The position numbers and the translations under genes are program-made. Positions 54,514 through 63,933 of a stretch of 64,000 nt of DNA are shown piece by piece. Under the pieces are notes generated by a model. The model saw only the letters and a list, made by a program, of their open reading frames with translations, made no database searches and was not told the DNA's origin. Position 1 is the first letter of the stretch; each line of letters begins with the position of its first letter. The stretch comes from Portunus trituberculatus (Eukaryota > Arthropoda > Malacostraca > Decapoda > Portunidae): contig NC_059268.1 in the NCBI RefSeq assembly GCF_017591435.1, positions 3,209,974 to 3,273,973 on the forward strand, in the 5' to 3' direction.

Positions 54514-54863
54514 GAATACCACAGTTTGCCAGGAAAATTAGAATTATATGTTGGAATATTAACAGAGTATGTACTAAGTTAGAAAAGACTGATGTATTTG
54601 AAATATTAACTGACTATGACGCTATCGCCTTGAGTGAAACAAAAACATGTTTACCTGTACGTTTACCAGGGTATGTGTCATATCGAGGGAAGTCACTGGA
54701 ATCTGACGAAAGAGGTGGAATGGTTGTGTTGGTGAAGAACTATCTGAGTGACTTTGTGTGTGATTTTGATGGCAGTATAGGAGATCAAGTATGGTTACGA
54801 TTTAGTAATGTGGAGGAAGTGCTGTTTGGGTTCTGTTACATCCCTTCAAGTGACTCCCAGTGA
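54492..54863 (+). pseudogene. LINE ORF2 start: APE endonuclease N-terminus, truncated
   Basis: The frame overlaps the end of ORF1. It reads KIRIICWNINRVCTKLEK (catalytic-type Asn in WNIN), YDAIALSETKT (Glu), PGYVSYRGKSL, ERGGMVVLVKNYL, DQVWLRFSN and FGFCYIPSSDSQ, then a stop where homology ends. About 120 of the usual 220 endonuclease residues are left. Confidence 0.78.
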
Positions 54864-55169
54864 AAGCATTTTTTCCTTACAATTTTGTCTCATAAACCTC
54901 AATTTTTTTCACTTATTTTGGCCGGAAAATATTTGTCTTCTTTTTAAAATCCTCCTATTACTACCACCACCACCACCACCACTGTTCAACCACACCCACA
55001 ACCACCACAAACAACCAACATTACCACATCAGATGCTCACAAAACCACACCATTTCACTACCATCACCACTACCACCACCTACTCCCTACGGGATCACTG
55101 GCCGTACTAAAGGAAGTGGCTCTATGTAGGGGTGGAACATGGCAACTGCACCAGCTGGGACACACCTAG
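54864..55169. other. unique segment with CAC-rich tract
   Basis: (ACC)n-like stretch at 54960-55085. No gene. Confidence 0.5.
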
Positions 55170-55336
55170 CCAACTGTGAGTATTGAAGGCTGTTTTAAGG
55201 CTGTTTTGGGTTGTTTTAGGGTGTTTGAAGACTTTGAGGGTGTTTTAAGGCTGTTTCAGAATATGTAATGCTGTTTTAGAGTGTTTTAAGGCTATTTTAG
55301 GGTGTTTAAGGCAGTTTTGGGCTGCTTTAAGGGTGT
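55170..55336. repeat. ggctgttttagggtgttt minisatellite, left part
   Basis: Units of about 17-30 bp made of aaggctgttttaggg and tgtttaagg. It continues after the piggyBac element at 58406-58565. Confidence 0.85.
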
Positions 55337-56319
55337 TTAACCCATTAACACCCATACCTATTTCCCGTGTTGAGATTTAGTACTTTTTTGGCAAGATGTG
55401 TGTTTGTAACCTAACCAAGACATGCTGGAGAAAAAATCATGATAACTTAAGTGAAAGCATAAGCGAGTTGCAGAGGGTGACATAAATGATCCAGCGGGTG
55501 GATCATTTAGCGTCTCGGCCCCATTGCATATACTTACCTTAGTAAAGGAAAAAATCAAGGTTTCTATACTTTTTTCGTAGTATACTTAGCATCTGCGTAT
55601 TTTTTCTAGTTACAAATTGGGCTAATTGTAATGTTTCAAATTTGTACCTTTTTATTCATAAATTGTACATGAGCAAAAATGAGTCCTAATACTTGGCATA
55701 CACATATTTCTCTTTTATATCACTTTCTGCTGCACTGCTGCTATTCATCCACAAAATATACATTACTGTATTTGTTGCTATGAACATTCGACCTCATATT
55801 CATGTACGTGTGTGGAAATTTGCAAAACACTCCATGCACAGTGCGACGTCACACTTCACGCATTTTGTTGTTGGCCTTTGTCTCATCCTACTAACTGGCA
55901 TCTAAGCCTTTTGCTGTCGCCAGTGCGGGTAATGAAGTGCTGTACACCATCACGTCGGAGACTCCAAGGTGTCGGCAAACCCAGTGATGAGGTGAATCTT
56001 GGCTTTTCTCTATTCACAGCAGCAGCTTTGAGGTAGCTCACTGCAATCTGGCGATGAAATTCCAGGAGGGTTATAGGCTCATCTGACACAAGTCTATGGA
56101 GCAGCCAGCTATTGATGATTGTCATGTCTATCATCCTGGTCAAGAGACACCAATACCACTTCTTCCCACGTATAGCAATGCTGTACTTTCCTATGAGCCA
56201 ATCGTGCAGATCAACTCCTCCCATGCCTTTGTTATATGTCTTGATGAGTTCAGGCTGCACCATGTCGATTCTTTTCCTTTCTCTTCTGTCACACCTCTGT
56301 GCCGTGGTGAGGGGATCAA

Positions 56320-56539
56320 CACTGTCATAGTTTGTCATTACTGATACCTCTTTGTTGTCATTCTTTTATATCACTTTCTGCTGCACTGCTGCTATTCATC
56401 CACAAAATATACATTACTGTATTTGTTGCTATGAACATTCGACCTCATATTCATGCATATGTGTGGAAATTTGCAAAACGCTCCATGCACAGTGCCACTG
56501 TCATAGTTTGTCATTACTGATACCACTTTGTTGTCATTC
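56320..56539. repeat. duplicated 3'-end segment inserted in the transposase, with a 44-bp flanking repeat
   Basis: 56362-56495 is a copy of 55711-55844 (134 bp, the Cys-rich 3' end of the same gene). It is bounded by two copies of a 44-bp host segment (56320-56363 and 56496-56539, starting cactgtcatagtttgtc). Confidence 0.85.
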
Positions 56540-57358
56540 CACTTGACTACAAGGATCTTCTTGTTGAACCTACAGTCATATGAACCCCTTTCCTCTTTGG
56601 TCATGACTTTGCTGGCCTTGACGGGACACTGCTGCAGCCTATTTTCTCGCACGGTTCCAGTGGGTCGTGTTTTTTCCAGTGAGAATGGTTAGGAGGCCAC
56701 GCGATGTGAAAAGGTTATCAATCACACTGAACAAACAAGTCAAATTTGTAGCAATAACCCTCATCACCACAAAGCGACCTCAGCTTGTACCCAAACCTGA
56801 TGGATGGGCTTCCCCCTGATAAATTGCTTCAGGCCATCATGACCATAGTATCTCACCATCATTTCATCAACAGATAAAGTCTTATGGAACACACCATACT
56901 GCTGGAATGAAGAATTTAGCATATCAATCAGGGGCCGGACTTTGAAAGCCTTGTCTGTGCAATCTTGTGGGCGACTGTTGTTGTCTTGTACATGTAGGTA
57001 CGCTTTTATCTTCAAGTACTTGTTCCTGGATAGAGCTTAATTGTTTGACAGTATTTTGAGCCACATCATCAGCATCAGACCAGTAAAGTCGTTCGCTAGG
57101 AAGAGTGACGTACCCAAAATAGATCAGGAAGCCAATGAAGGCTTTTGGTTCATGGTCTTCCAAGCTAAACAGGGGATAATTTTTCACTGTGTGTGCATAA
57201 CGGATTGTTTCTCGCTTTATGAGCGCAAAGATGTCGGTGAAATATCCTCAAAGATGTCAACTGGTGTGTGACCGTCAAGTTGTTCGTGCAATTTGGCCTT
57301 CAGCTTTTCGGTTTGGTTTGACATCTCACCCCACTTGGAGTACCGTGGTATCATGTGC

Positions 57359-57598
57359 CTGGAAGTAGAAACACCACTTTAGTAAATATTTAGCATTACA
57401 TGCATTTCCAAGTTAAAACTCCAACAGTAATGATGAAAAATTAATGAATTAGTTTTTGAGTAATTCTGGCCACAGACAAATACCTGAGTAAACATGACAT
57501 AAAGAATCTGGTGAATACACGTTAATCATCATCATATTACTTTATTAACACAAAACATGACATAATACTAAACAAATAACTAACGGTAACCTTCTTAC
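57359..57598 (-). other. candidate intron in the piggyBac transposase
   Basis: On the minus strand gtaagaagg starts at 57598 and ttctacttccag ends at 57359. piggyBac similarity is absent between. The frame does not join cleanly in this decayed copy, so it is only a candidate. Confidence 0.35.
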
Positions 57599-58405
57599 TC
57601 AACACTGGTGTATCAACAGAGTCCAGACGTCGTTTTTTCTTCATTCCTTGGCCAGGTTTGTGTGGTATGAATTTCAATGGCATCAGGGACATCTTTTACC
57701 AGTGGTATAAGTGTATTATCATCATCAACTTCATCCTCATCACTTAGATCATCATCAGGAGGAATGTTCACCAAGTCTATTATTACTTCTGCATCATGAT
57801 CAACGTTGAACTCCTCACTACATAACAAGTGTGTAGCTTCTTGCACACTGAGGCATTTCACAGGAGCATTAGACATATTTCGCAGCTGTTGAGCAAAATA
57901 ACTTTTCAAGCTAGTAAGTATATGCTCTGTAAAGTATTCATTCACAATATCAGAGAATCAGGAGGATGTATACAGTATGTCTACAGGCAACTGTGCTGCT
58001 GTGAATCTCACACTGGGTGACTGATAACGGTTCCGCCCAGTGGACCATATTTGTCACCTCTAATTGTAGTGAACTTGCAATTCGGTAGATGGTGTGATAG
58101 GGCAGATAATTCAACTGACATGTCATGTAGAAAGTGTTGTGCTTGTATAGTGAAAAGGATCAAGAAATATGACATAAACTTCATCACCATTTTTTACTGA
58201 ACATGAACAAAAAATTCACGAAAATTAAATCCTCCTAATGACGTGACCACTGGGGAGATTTGAATGTCGTTGCTATAAATAGGTCCTCCCGCTTCTGCTT
58301 ACTGTAAGAACACTTTTCTAAACTCAATTTGCTCAGCATGTTTAAGATACAGGCCATCAAAGACAGATCACCAAATATGATCCACTGGGCGGTAATTGGT
58401 TAAGG

Positions 58406-58565
58406 CTGTTTTAGTGCATTTTAGGGCTGTTTAAAGGCTATTTGAGGGTGTTTAAGGCTGTTTTTGGCTGTATTAAGGCTTTTTTAGGGTGTTTAAGACT
58501 GTTTTTGGCTGTTTTAAGGTTATTTTAGGGTGTTTTAAGGGTGTTTCAAGGTATTTTAAAATTTT
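58406..58565. repeat. ggctgttttagggtgttt minisatellite, right part
   Basis: Continuation of 55170-55336 beyond the piggyBac insertion. Confidence 0.85.
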
Positions 58566-58675
58566 GGCTCCTGAAGTGATGAAGTACATGCCCACGCCAT
58601 CGCTCCATCAGGGCTTCATCTACTCGCTTTGTGTGTTTTTTTATGATTCAGTGACAAAGTGACTAACTGTTTTCA

Positions 58676-58969
58676 GGGACACTGGGTACGGTGGCTTGGG
58701 GGGAGGGACTGTGTGGCCTGAGGGGAGGGGTGGTGGCCGGCGGGCAGTGTGTTACTGACCAGTGTGGTGTAATGGTGTCGTCATTCTCACCCTTGAGGGA
58801 TTCTGAGGGTGAGCTGGCTCTATTAGATGAATTACAGGATTCTGAGGACAATGTTAGTCAATCAGAAGGCCTCATTAGTGACTCACATGAGGAATATTTG
58901 CCAGAAAATGACAATGAGGCCAGGAGCTCCCAGGAAGAAAGTGATGGAAACGGCGAGGATGACAATTAA
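58676..58969 (+). pseudogene. piggyBac-like acidic N-terminus
   Basis: An acceptor-like ctaactgttttcag ends at about 58677. From ATG 58772 the frame reads MVSSFSPLRDSEGELALLD, then LQDSEDNVSQSEGLISDS and ENDNEARSSQEESDGN, ending in a stop at 58969. Acidic, Ser/Glu/Asp-rich N-termini of this kind precede the core in piggyBac transposases, and a piggyBac-type core start lies at 59690. It could equally be an unrelated low-complexity exon. Confidence 0.4.
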
Positions 58970-59086
58970 GGGAGATGGAAAGCATATATATTGATTTAGA
59001 AGAGTGTATGGTTTAAAATGTGGACATGGAAGTGGCAAGGATGACAATTCAGGAAGATGGAAAGCATATGTTGATTTAGAAGAGTG

Positions 59087-59227
59087 GGCACTGTCCCCAA
59101 GAAACCATACCGCGTGCTCGCCTAGATTCCCGGCTCCCACTTCACAGCTCCTCCACCCAGCTGATTTGACGTCACATATATGAAGCCACGCTATTGGTCA
59201 GAGAGAGAGAGAATATGAAAATCCATA

Positions 59228-59273
<46 letters not shown>

Positions 59274-59313
59274 ACGCATAAGGAGAGGGAGAGATAGAAA
59301 GAATATGAAAATG

Positions 59314-59369
<56 letters not shown>

Positions 59370-59654
59370 GATAACAAATAGGGAAAGAGAGAATATGAAA
59401 ACGAATAACGAAGGAGAGAGAGAGAGAGAGAGAGAGAATATGGTAATGAATAAGGCAGCGTTTCTCAATCTATTTACCCTTGCGTAACCCTTCAAATACA
59501 TGACATGTCTCAAGGAACCCCTACACAAAAAAAAAAAATTATATACCATATATTTCTCTTTTAATGTGATGTCAAATCCGCTGGGTGGAGGAACTGTGAA
59601 GGGGGAGACGGGAATCGAGGCGAGCGCATGTGATGGTTTCTCGGGGACAGTGCT
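59087..59654. mobile_element. long-TIR MITE (GGCACTGTCCCC), copy 1
   Basis: Arms of about 90 bp: ggcactgtccccaagaaacc at the left and, inverted, ggtttctcggggacagtgct at the right. Perfect 8-bp target duplication gaagagtg at 59079-59086 and 59655-59662. The centre is three (GA)n blocks plus a segment starting cagcgtttctcaatct that looks like one end of another hAT-type element. No ORF. Confidence 0.9.
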
Positions 59655-59689
59655 GAAGAGTGTACGGTTTTAAATGTCGACATGGAAGT

Positions 59690-60060
59690 GTGGAGGATGA
59701 AGAGCGGCCAGGCAGTCCTGCACTGCATGCTTCCCTCCATACTTTCTCTGTCTTATCAGATCCCTTTGCTAACTAGCGTCCCGGTACTGGTCCGGTCCTG
59801 ACTGAGGATTTTTGTGGCTTTGATCCTGATGTACCAAGGAATGACATGAATGGTTTGCACTACTTCCAGCTTTTCATGTCAGACGAGGTGGTACAGTCGC
59901 TGTGTGTGTGGACCAGTGTCCCAGCAGCCAAGCTTTTTGTGGACAACCCAAAAAATAAATTAGAAAAAGTTTATGGCAAAAAAGTGGCTTCGTGTCACAA
60001 GGGATGAAATGAATGTCTTCCTACGTCAGCACCCCCAACAGAACACGGTGCGGGGAGTGG
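59690..60060 (+). pseudogene. piggyBac-like transposase core start, copy 1
   Basis: It matches the better frame at 63075-63440. It carries an extra AA in aaaaaataaattag near 59955, so the frame is lost after LFVDNPK. Confidence 0.6.
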
Positions 60061-60179
60061 GGTTGTGCAGTGCGGGGGTGGCGGAGTCGCTGACAAAGGG
60101 TTCATGATAGATGTGCCCTTTTGTAAGGTTTTCACACATAAATATCTTTTTTTATTTATTTATTTTTTATTAGTACTTA

Positions 60180-60460
60180 ACATGTAGCTAATATGTGCAT
60201 TTCCATTGTGTTTTAACGGGCTAAAGAAGGCATTATGGGTATCTCCTATCTCAAAGCCCACCAACTATTTGACTGCTAGTGTTCTTATTGATTTAGTGAT
60301 AATTACTCCTGCAGTGTATCACTTGTGTCACTATGTATCTTGTATTATTACTTCACTTATTCACTTATTCTGTATGTGTCACTGTCAAGCACTTCATTTA
60401 CTTACCCACTGCTTCAATAACACTCTGAATTTATGGCCTCCGCACACTGAAACACTAAGG
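60180..60460. other. unique AT-rich stretch shared by both duplication copies
   Basis: No domain is recognised in its short frames. A donor-like ttgtaagg (about 60122) and an acceptor-like tttatttcag (about 60549) bracket this stretch and the (CT)n, so it could be an old intron. Confidence 0.3.

Positions 60461-60462
<2 letters not shown>

Positions 60463-60520
<58 letters not shown>
60463..60520. repeat. (CT)n microsatellite
   Basis: About 29 units; the counterpart is at 63862-63932. A purine-rich GAGGAA stretch (60590-60680) follows. Confidence 0.97.
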
Positions 60521-60522
<2 letters not shown>

Positions 60523-60716
60523 ATATTAATCAAGTTTTATTTATTTCAGATTGTGTTAAGAATATGGAGAAAAATAGACCAAGGCAAGAAGAGGAGGAGG
60601 AGGAGGAAGAAGAAGAAGGAAGAGGTGGAGGAATATGAGAAGAGGAGAAGAAGAAAAGAGAGAAAAAGAAAGGTAACATAATAAATATTGTCATTTCATA
60701 AAATTTTTGCTATTTC

Positions 60717-60719
<3 letters not shown>

Positions 60720-60809
<90 letters not shown>

Positions 60810-60994
60810 TTCCTTCCTTCCTTCCTTCCTCCTCCTCCTCCTCCTCCTCCTCCTCCTCCTCCTCCTCCTCCTCCTCCTCCTCCTCCTCCTCCTCCTCCTC
60901 CTCCTCCTCCTCCTCCTCCTCCTCCTCCTCCTCCTCCTCCTCCTCCTCCTCCTCCTCCTCCTCCTCCTCCTCCTCCTCCTCCTCCTCCTCCTCC
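60720..60994. repeat. (CT)n(TTCC)n(CCT)n compound pyrimidine tract
   Basis: CT to 60804, TTCC to about 60829, then 165 bp of CCT. It is a pure pyrimidine strand for 275 bp. Confidence 0.98.
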
Positions 60995-61062
60995 TGTGCT
61001 AATACTATTACTATTATTACTATCCCAGTGTGACCTGTGTGACCTCTGACCTTTTGCCGCAG

Positions 61063-61146
61063 GACTCCTTGGACTGCGACTTCACTGTGACCCGAGAGGA
61101 GGTGGCCACTCAACGCTGAGGTCACACGGCTCCCTTCCTTATGCAG
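61063..61146 (+). other. possible host exon (84 bp)
   Basis: It is preceded by the acceptor-like cttttgccgcag and followed by the donor-like cag/gtcagt. In frame 1 it reads DSLDCDFTVTREEVATQR and then TGA (61117-61119), with mostly G or C at third positions. Frame 3 is open throughout. It may be a terminal or internal exon. I do not recognise the gene. Confidence 0.35.
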
Positions 61147-61199
61147 GTCAGTGGTGTGGTGTGTGGTATGGGGAGGTGTGGTTGGGTTAAGTGGGTTGG

Positions 61200-62220
61200 G
61201 CTGGGTAAGATTTTGAAGCCATTTTTAGGCAGTTTGGCATGTTTGGAGGGTATTTTTAAACAGTTTGGCATGTTTTAAGGACATTTTAGACAGTTTGGCA
61301 TGTTTGGAGGGTATTTTGAGATAGTTTGGGATGTTTTGAGGATATTAGAAAACAGTTTGACATGTTTTATGGCCATATTGGCATGGTTTGAGGGCATTTT
61401 GAGACTGACATGTTTTGAGGGCATTTTAATACAGATACAGTTTGGCAGGTTTGGAGTGTATATTAAGACAGTTTGGTATGTTTTGAGGGCAATTTAAGAC
61501 AGTTTGCCAGGTTTTGAGGCCATTTGAAGACAGCTTGGCAGGTTTTGAGGGCATATTAAGACAGTTTGTTATGCTTTGAGGGCAATTCAAGACAGTTTGG
61601 CAGGGTTTGAGGACACTGTAAGACAGTTTGGCATGTTTTGATGGATTTTAAGACAGTTTGGCATGTTTTAAGGGTATTTTAAGACAGTTTGACATGTTTT
61701 GAGGGTATTTTGAGACAGTTTGGCATATTTCAGGGCAATTTAAGACAGTATGGCATGCTTTGAGGGCAATTTAAGAGTTTGGCATATTTTGAGGGTATTT
61801 TGAGACAGTTTGACATATTTTATGGCCATATTGAGACAGTTTGGCATGTATTGAGAGCAATTTGAGACAGTTTGACATGTTTTGAGGGCATTTTAAGACA
61901 GTTTGGAGGGCATATTGAGACAGATTGGTATGTTTTGAGGGTATATTAAGACAATTTTGGAGGTTTTTAGGGAAATTGAAGACAATTTGGCAGATTTGGA
62001 GGGCATATTAAAGCAGTTTGTTATGTTTTGAGGGAAATTTGAGACAGTTTAGCTGGTTTTGAGGCCATGTTAAAATAGTTTGGCATGTTTTGAAGACATT
62101 TTAAGACAGTTTGGCATGTTTTAAGGGCATATTAAGACAGTTTGACATGTTTTCATGGCATATTAAGAGAGTTTGGCAGATTTTGAGTTCAATTTAAGAA
62201 AGTTTGGCAGGTTTTGATGG
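61200..62220. repeat. 31-bp minisatellite, about 1 kb
   Basis: Around 30 units built on gacagtttggcatgtttt followed by gagggcatttta, with unit lengths of 28-38 bp and much divergence. It is the same family as 43340-43620 and is related in style to 55170-55336. Confidence 0.93.
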
Positions 62221-62234
62221 CATCTTTCACACCA

Positions 62235-62450
62235 CTAGTTCTTGCATCTAGCACGCCACATTCTCTCCAGGAACTCTTTCATAGCCTCAATCATCCTTCC
62301 ATTCGTCTCCCCACAGAGTCCCAGCAGCACCACCATCCATTCCCTTCCTGTCATCTCCACTCTGTCATGCCCCAGCTCCCTCAGCATCACTTGCATCATC
62401 TCATACCTGTCTCTGGCATACTTCACACACTCCAGCACCACATGCTCCAC
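62235..62450 (-). pseudogene. LINE/retroelement C-terminal fragment
   Basis: The minus-strand frame reads MEHVVLECVKYARDRYEMM, MLRELGHDRVEMTGREWM and MIEAMKEFLERMWRARC. The EHVVLEC..Y word is typical of the Cys/His finger after the RT or RNase H domain of non-LTR elements. About 70 residues remain, wedged between the 31-bp minisatellite and duplication copy 2. Confidence 0.6.
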
Positions 62451-62552
62451 CGTCTCATCCTAGAAGAGTGTACGGTTTAAAATGTGGACATAGGATTGGC
62501 AAGGATGACAATTAAGGGAGATGGAAAGCATATATGTTGATTTAGAAGAGTG

Positions 62553-62722
62553 GGCACTGTCCCTAAGAAACCATCCCGTGTGCTCGCCTTGATTCCCGGC
62601 TCCCACTTCACAGCTCCTCCACCAAGCTGATTTGATATCACATATATGAAGCCACGCTATTGGTCAGAGAGAGAGAGAGAATATGATAACAAATAAGGAA
62701 AGAGAGAATATGAAAACGAATA

Positions 62723-62774
<52 letters not shown>

Positions 62775-63055
62775 ATGATAACAAATAAGGAAAGAGAGAA
62801 TATGAAAACAAATAAGGAAGGAGAGAGAGAGAGAGAGAGAATATGGTAATGAATAAGGCAGCGTTTCTCAATCTTTTTACCCTTGCGTAACCCTTCAAAT
62901 ACACGACATGTCTCAAGGAACACCTACACAAAAACAAAATTATATACCATATATTTCTCTTTTAATGTGATGTCAAATCCGCTGGGTGGAGGAACTGTTA
63001 AGGGGGAGCCGGGAATCGAGACGAGCGCATGGGATGGTTTCTCGGGGACAGTGCC
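62553..63055. mobile_element. long-TIR MITE (GGCACTGTCCC), copy 2
   Basis: Ends ggcactgtccc and gggacagtgcc with the same target duplication gaagagtg (62545-62552, 63056-63063) as copy 1. It was duplicated together with its surroundings. Confidence 0.9.
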
Positions 63056-63074
63056 GAAGAGTGTATGGTTTTAA

Positions 63075-63440
63075 ATGTGGACATGGAAGTGTGGAGGATG
63101 AGGAGCGGCCAGGCAGCCCTGCACTGCATGCTTCCCTCCATCCTCTCTCTGTCTTGTCTGATCCCTTTGCTGACCAACGTCCCGGTACTGGTGCGGTCCT
63201 GACTGAGGATTTTTGTGGCTTTGATCCTGATGTACCAAGGAATGACATGAATGGTTTGCACCGCTTCCAGCTCTTCATGTCGGACGAAGTGGTACAGTCG
63301 CTGTGTGTGTGGACCAGTGTCCCGGCAGCCAAGCTTTTTGTGGACAACCCAAAATTAAATTACAAAAAGTTTATGGCAAAAAAGTGGCTTCATGTCACAA
63401 GGGATGAAATGAATGTCTTCCTACGTCAGCACCCCCAACA
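63075..63440 (+). pseudogene. piggyBac-like transposase core start, copy 2
   Basis: An open frame (part of 62986-63570, whose first third is MITE sequence) reads GSVEDEERPGSPALHAS, then TEDFCGFDPDVPRNDMNGL, HRFQLFMSDEVVQSLCVWTS, AAKLFVDNPKLNYKKFMAKK and WLHVTRDEMNVFL. The FQLF.SDE..Q, NP...Y and W..VTRDEM..FL blocks open the DDE_Tnp_1_7 core of piggyBac transposases. Similarity stops after VFL, and the catalytic Asp residues are not in the window. Confidence 0.65.
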
Positions 63441-63859
63441 GAACACGGTGCGGGGGGTTGGGGTTATGCAGTGCGTGGGTGGCGGAGTCGCTGACAAAGG
63501 GTTCATGATAGATGTGCCATTTTGTAAGGTTTTCACACATAAATATCTTTTTTTATTTATTTATTTTTAATTAGTATGCAGCATGTAGTTAATACGTGCA
63601 TTTCCATTGTGTTTTAACAGACTAAAGAAGGCATTATGGGTATCTCCAATCTCAAAGCCCATCAACTATTTGACTGCTAGTGTTCTTATTGATGTAGTCA
63701 TAATTACTCCTGCAGTGTATCACTTGTGTCACTATGTATCTTGTATTATCACTTCACTTATTCACTTATTCTCTGTGTCACTGTCAAGCACTTCACTTAC
63801 TTACCCACTGCTTCAATAACACTCTGAATTTATGGCCTCCGCACACTGAAACACTAAGG

Positions 63860-63861
<2 letters not shown>

Positions 63862-63932
<71 letters not shown>
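63862..63932. repeat. (CT)n microsatellite
   Basis: About 35 units; the counterpart of 60463-60520. Confidence 0.97.

Positions 63933-63933
<1 letters not shown>

Larger units (their letters stand above)
53409..54863 (+). mobile_element. LINE 5' half (leader, intact ORF1, ORF2 start), 3'-truncated
   Basis: A 360-bp leader with a CRE octamer tgacgtca (53669-53676) and an inverted-repeat-like gacgtc pair is followed by an intact ORF1 and a 22-bp overlap into ORF2. The sequence leaves the LINE at 54863. No RT follows. It is a different family from the CR1-like element at 50337. Confidence 0.75.
55790..57945 (-). pseudogene. piggyBac (PGBD-like) transposase, broken
   Basis: Minus-strand order: acidic N-terminus (57945-57613, with DDDLSDEDEVDDD), SKWGEMSNQTEKLK, NYPLFSLEDHEPKAFIGFL, YGVFHKTLSVDEMMVRYYGH (first catalytic Asp), IDNLFTSRGLL (second Asp, near 56715), NKGMGGVDLHDWLIGKYS (third Asp, near 56230), then a Cys-rich end CVKCDVALCMEC near 55830. 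All three Asp are visible, but the gene is broken by deletions near 57070 and 56740, by shifts, and by a 176-bp insertion at 56364-56539. A possible 240-bp intron lies at 57359-57598. piggyBac enzymes cut and paste at TTAA; this copy cannot. Confidence 0.87.
55341..58401 (-). mobile_element. piggyBac element with TTAA target duplication (3.06 kb)
   Basis: TTAA at 55337-55340 and 58402-58405 flanks ends cccattaacaccca and, inverted, ccaattaccgccca. It lies inside a minisatellite that continues on both sides, so the boundaries are clear. The inner right end has an imperfect subterminal inverted pair (cgcccagtggaccatatttg near 58035, caaatatgatccactgggcg near 58375). The left end has a palindrome around aaatgatccagcgggtgg (55485-55510). 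It holds a broken transposase on the minus strand. Confidence 0.9.
58998..60570 (+). repeat. 3.4-kb-spaced duplication, copy 1
   Basis: It aligns with 62462-64000: gaagagtgtacggtttaaa, the MITE, the piggyBac-like core start, a 300-bp 3' region and (CT)n, ending atggagaaa.atagaccaaggc. The offset drifts from 3464 to 3411 because of (GA)n length differences. Confidence 0.9.

Noticed and set aside
60688..61125. Glu-rich acidic protein frame on the minus strand
   Set aside because: Translation of the (CCT)n and (CT)n tract.
62986..63074. N-terminal part of the 194-codon frame as part of the piggyBac protein
   Set aside because: This part is the right arm of the MITE; the transposase similarity starts only after it.
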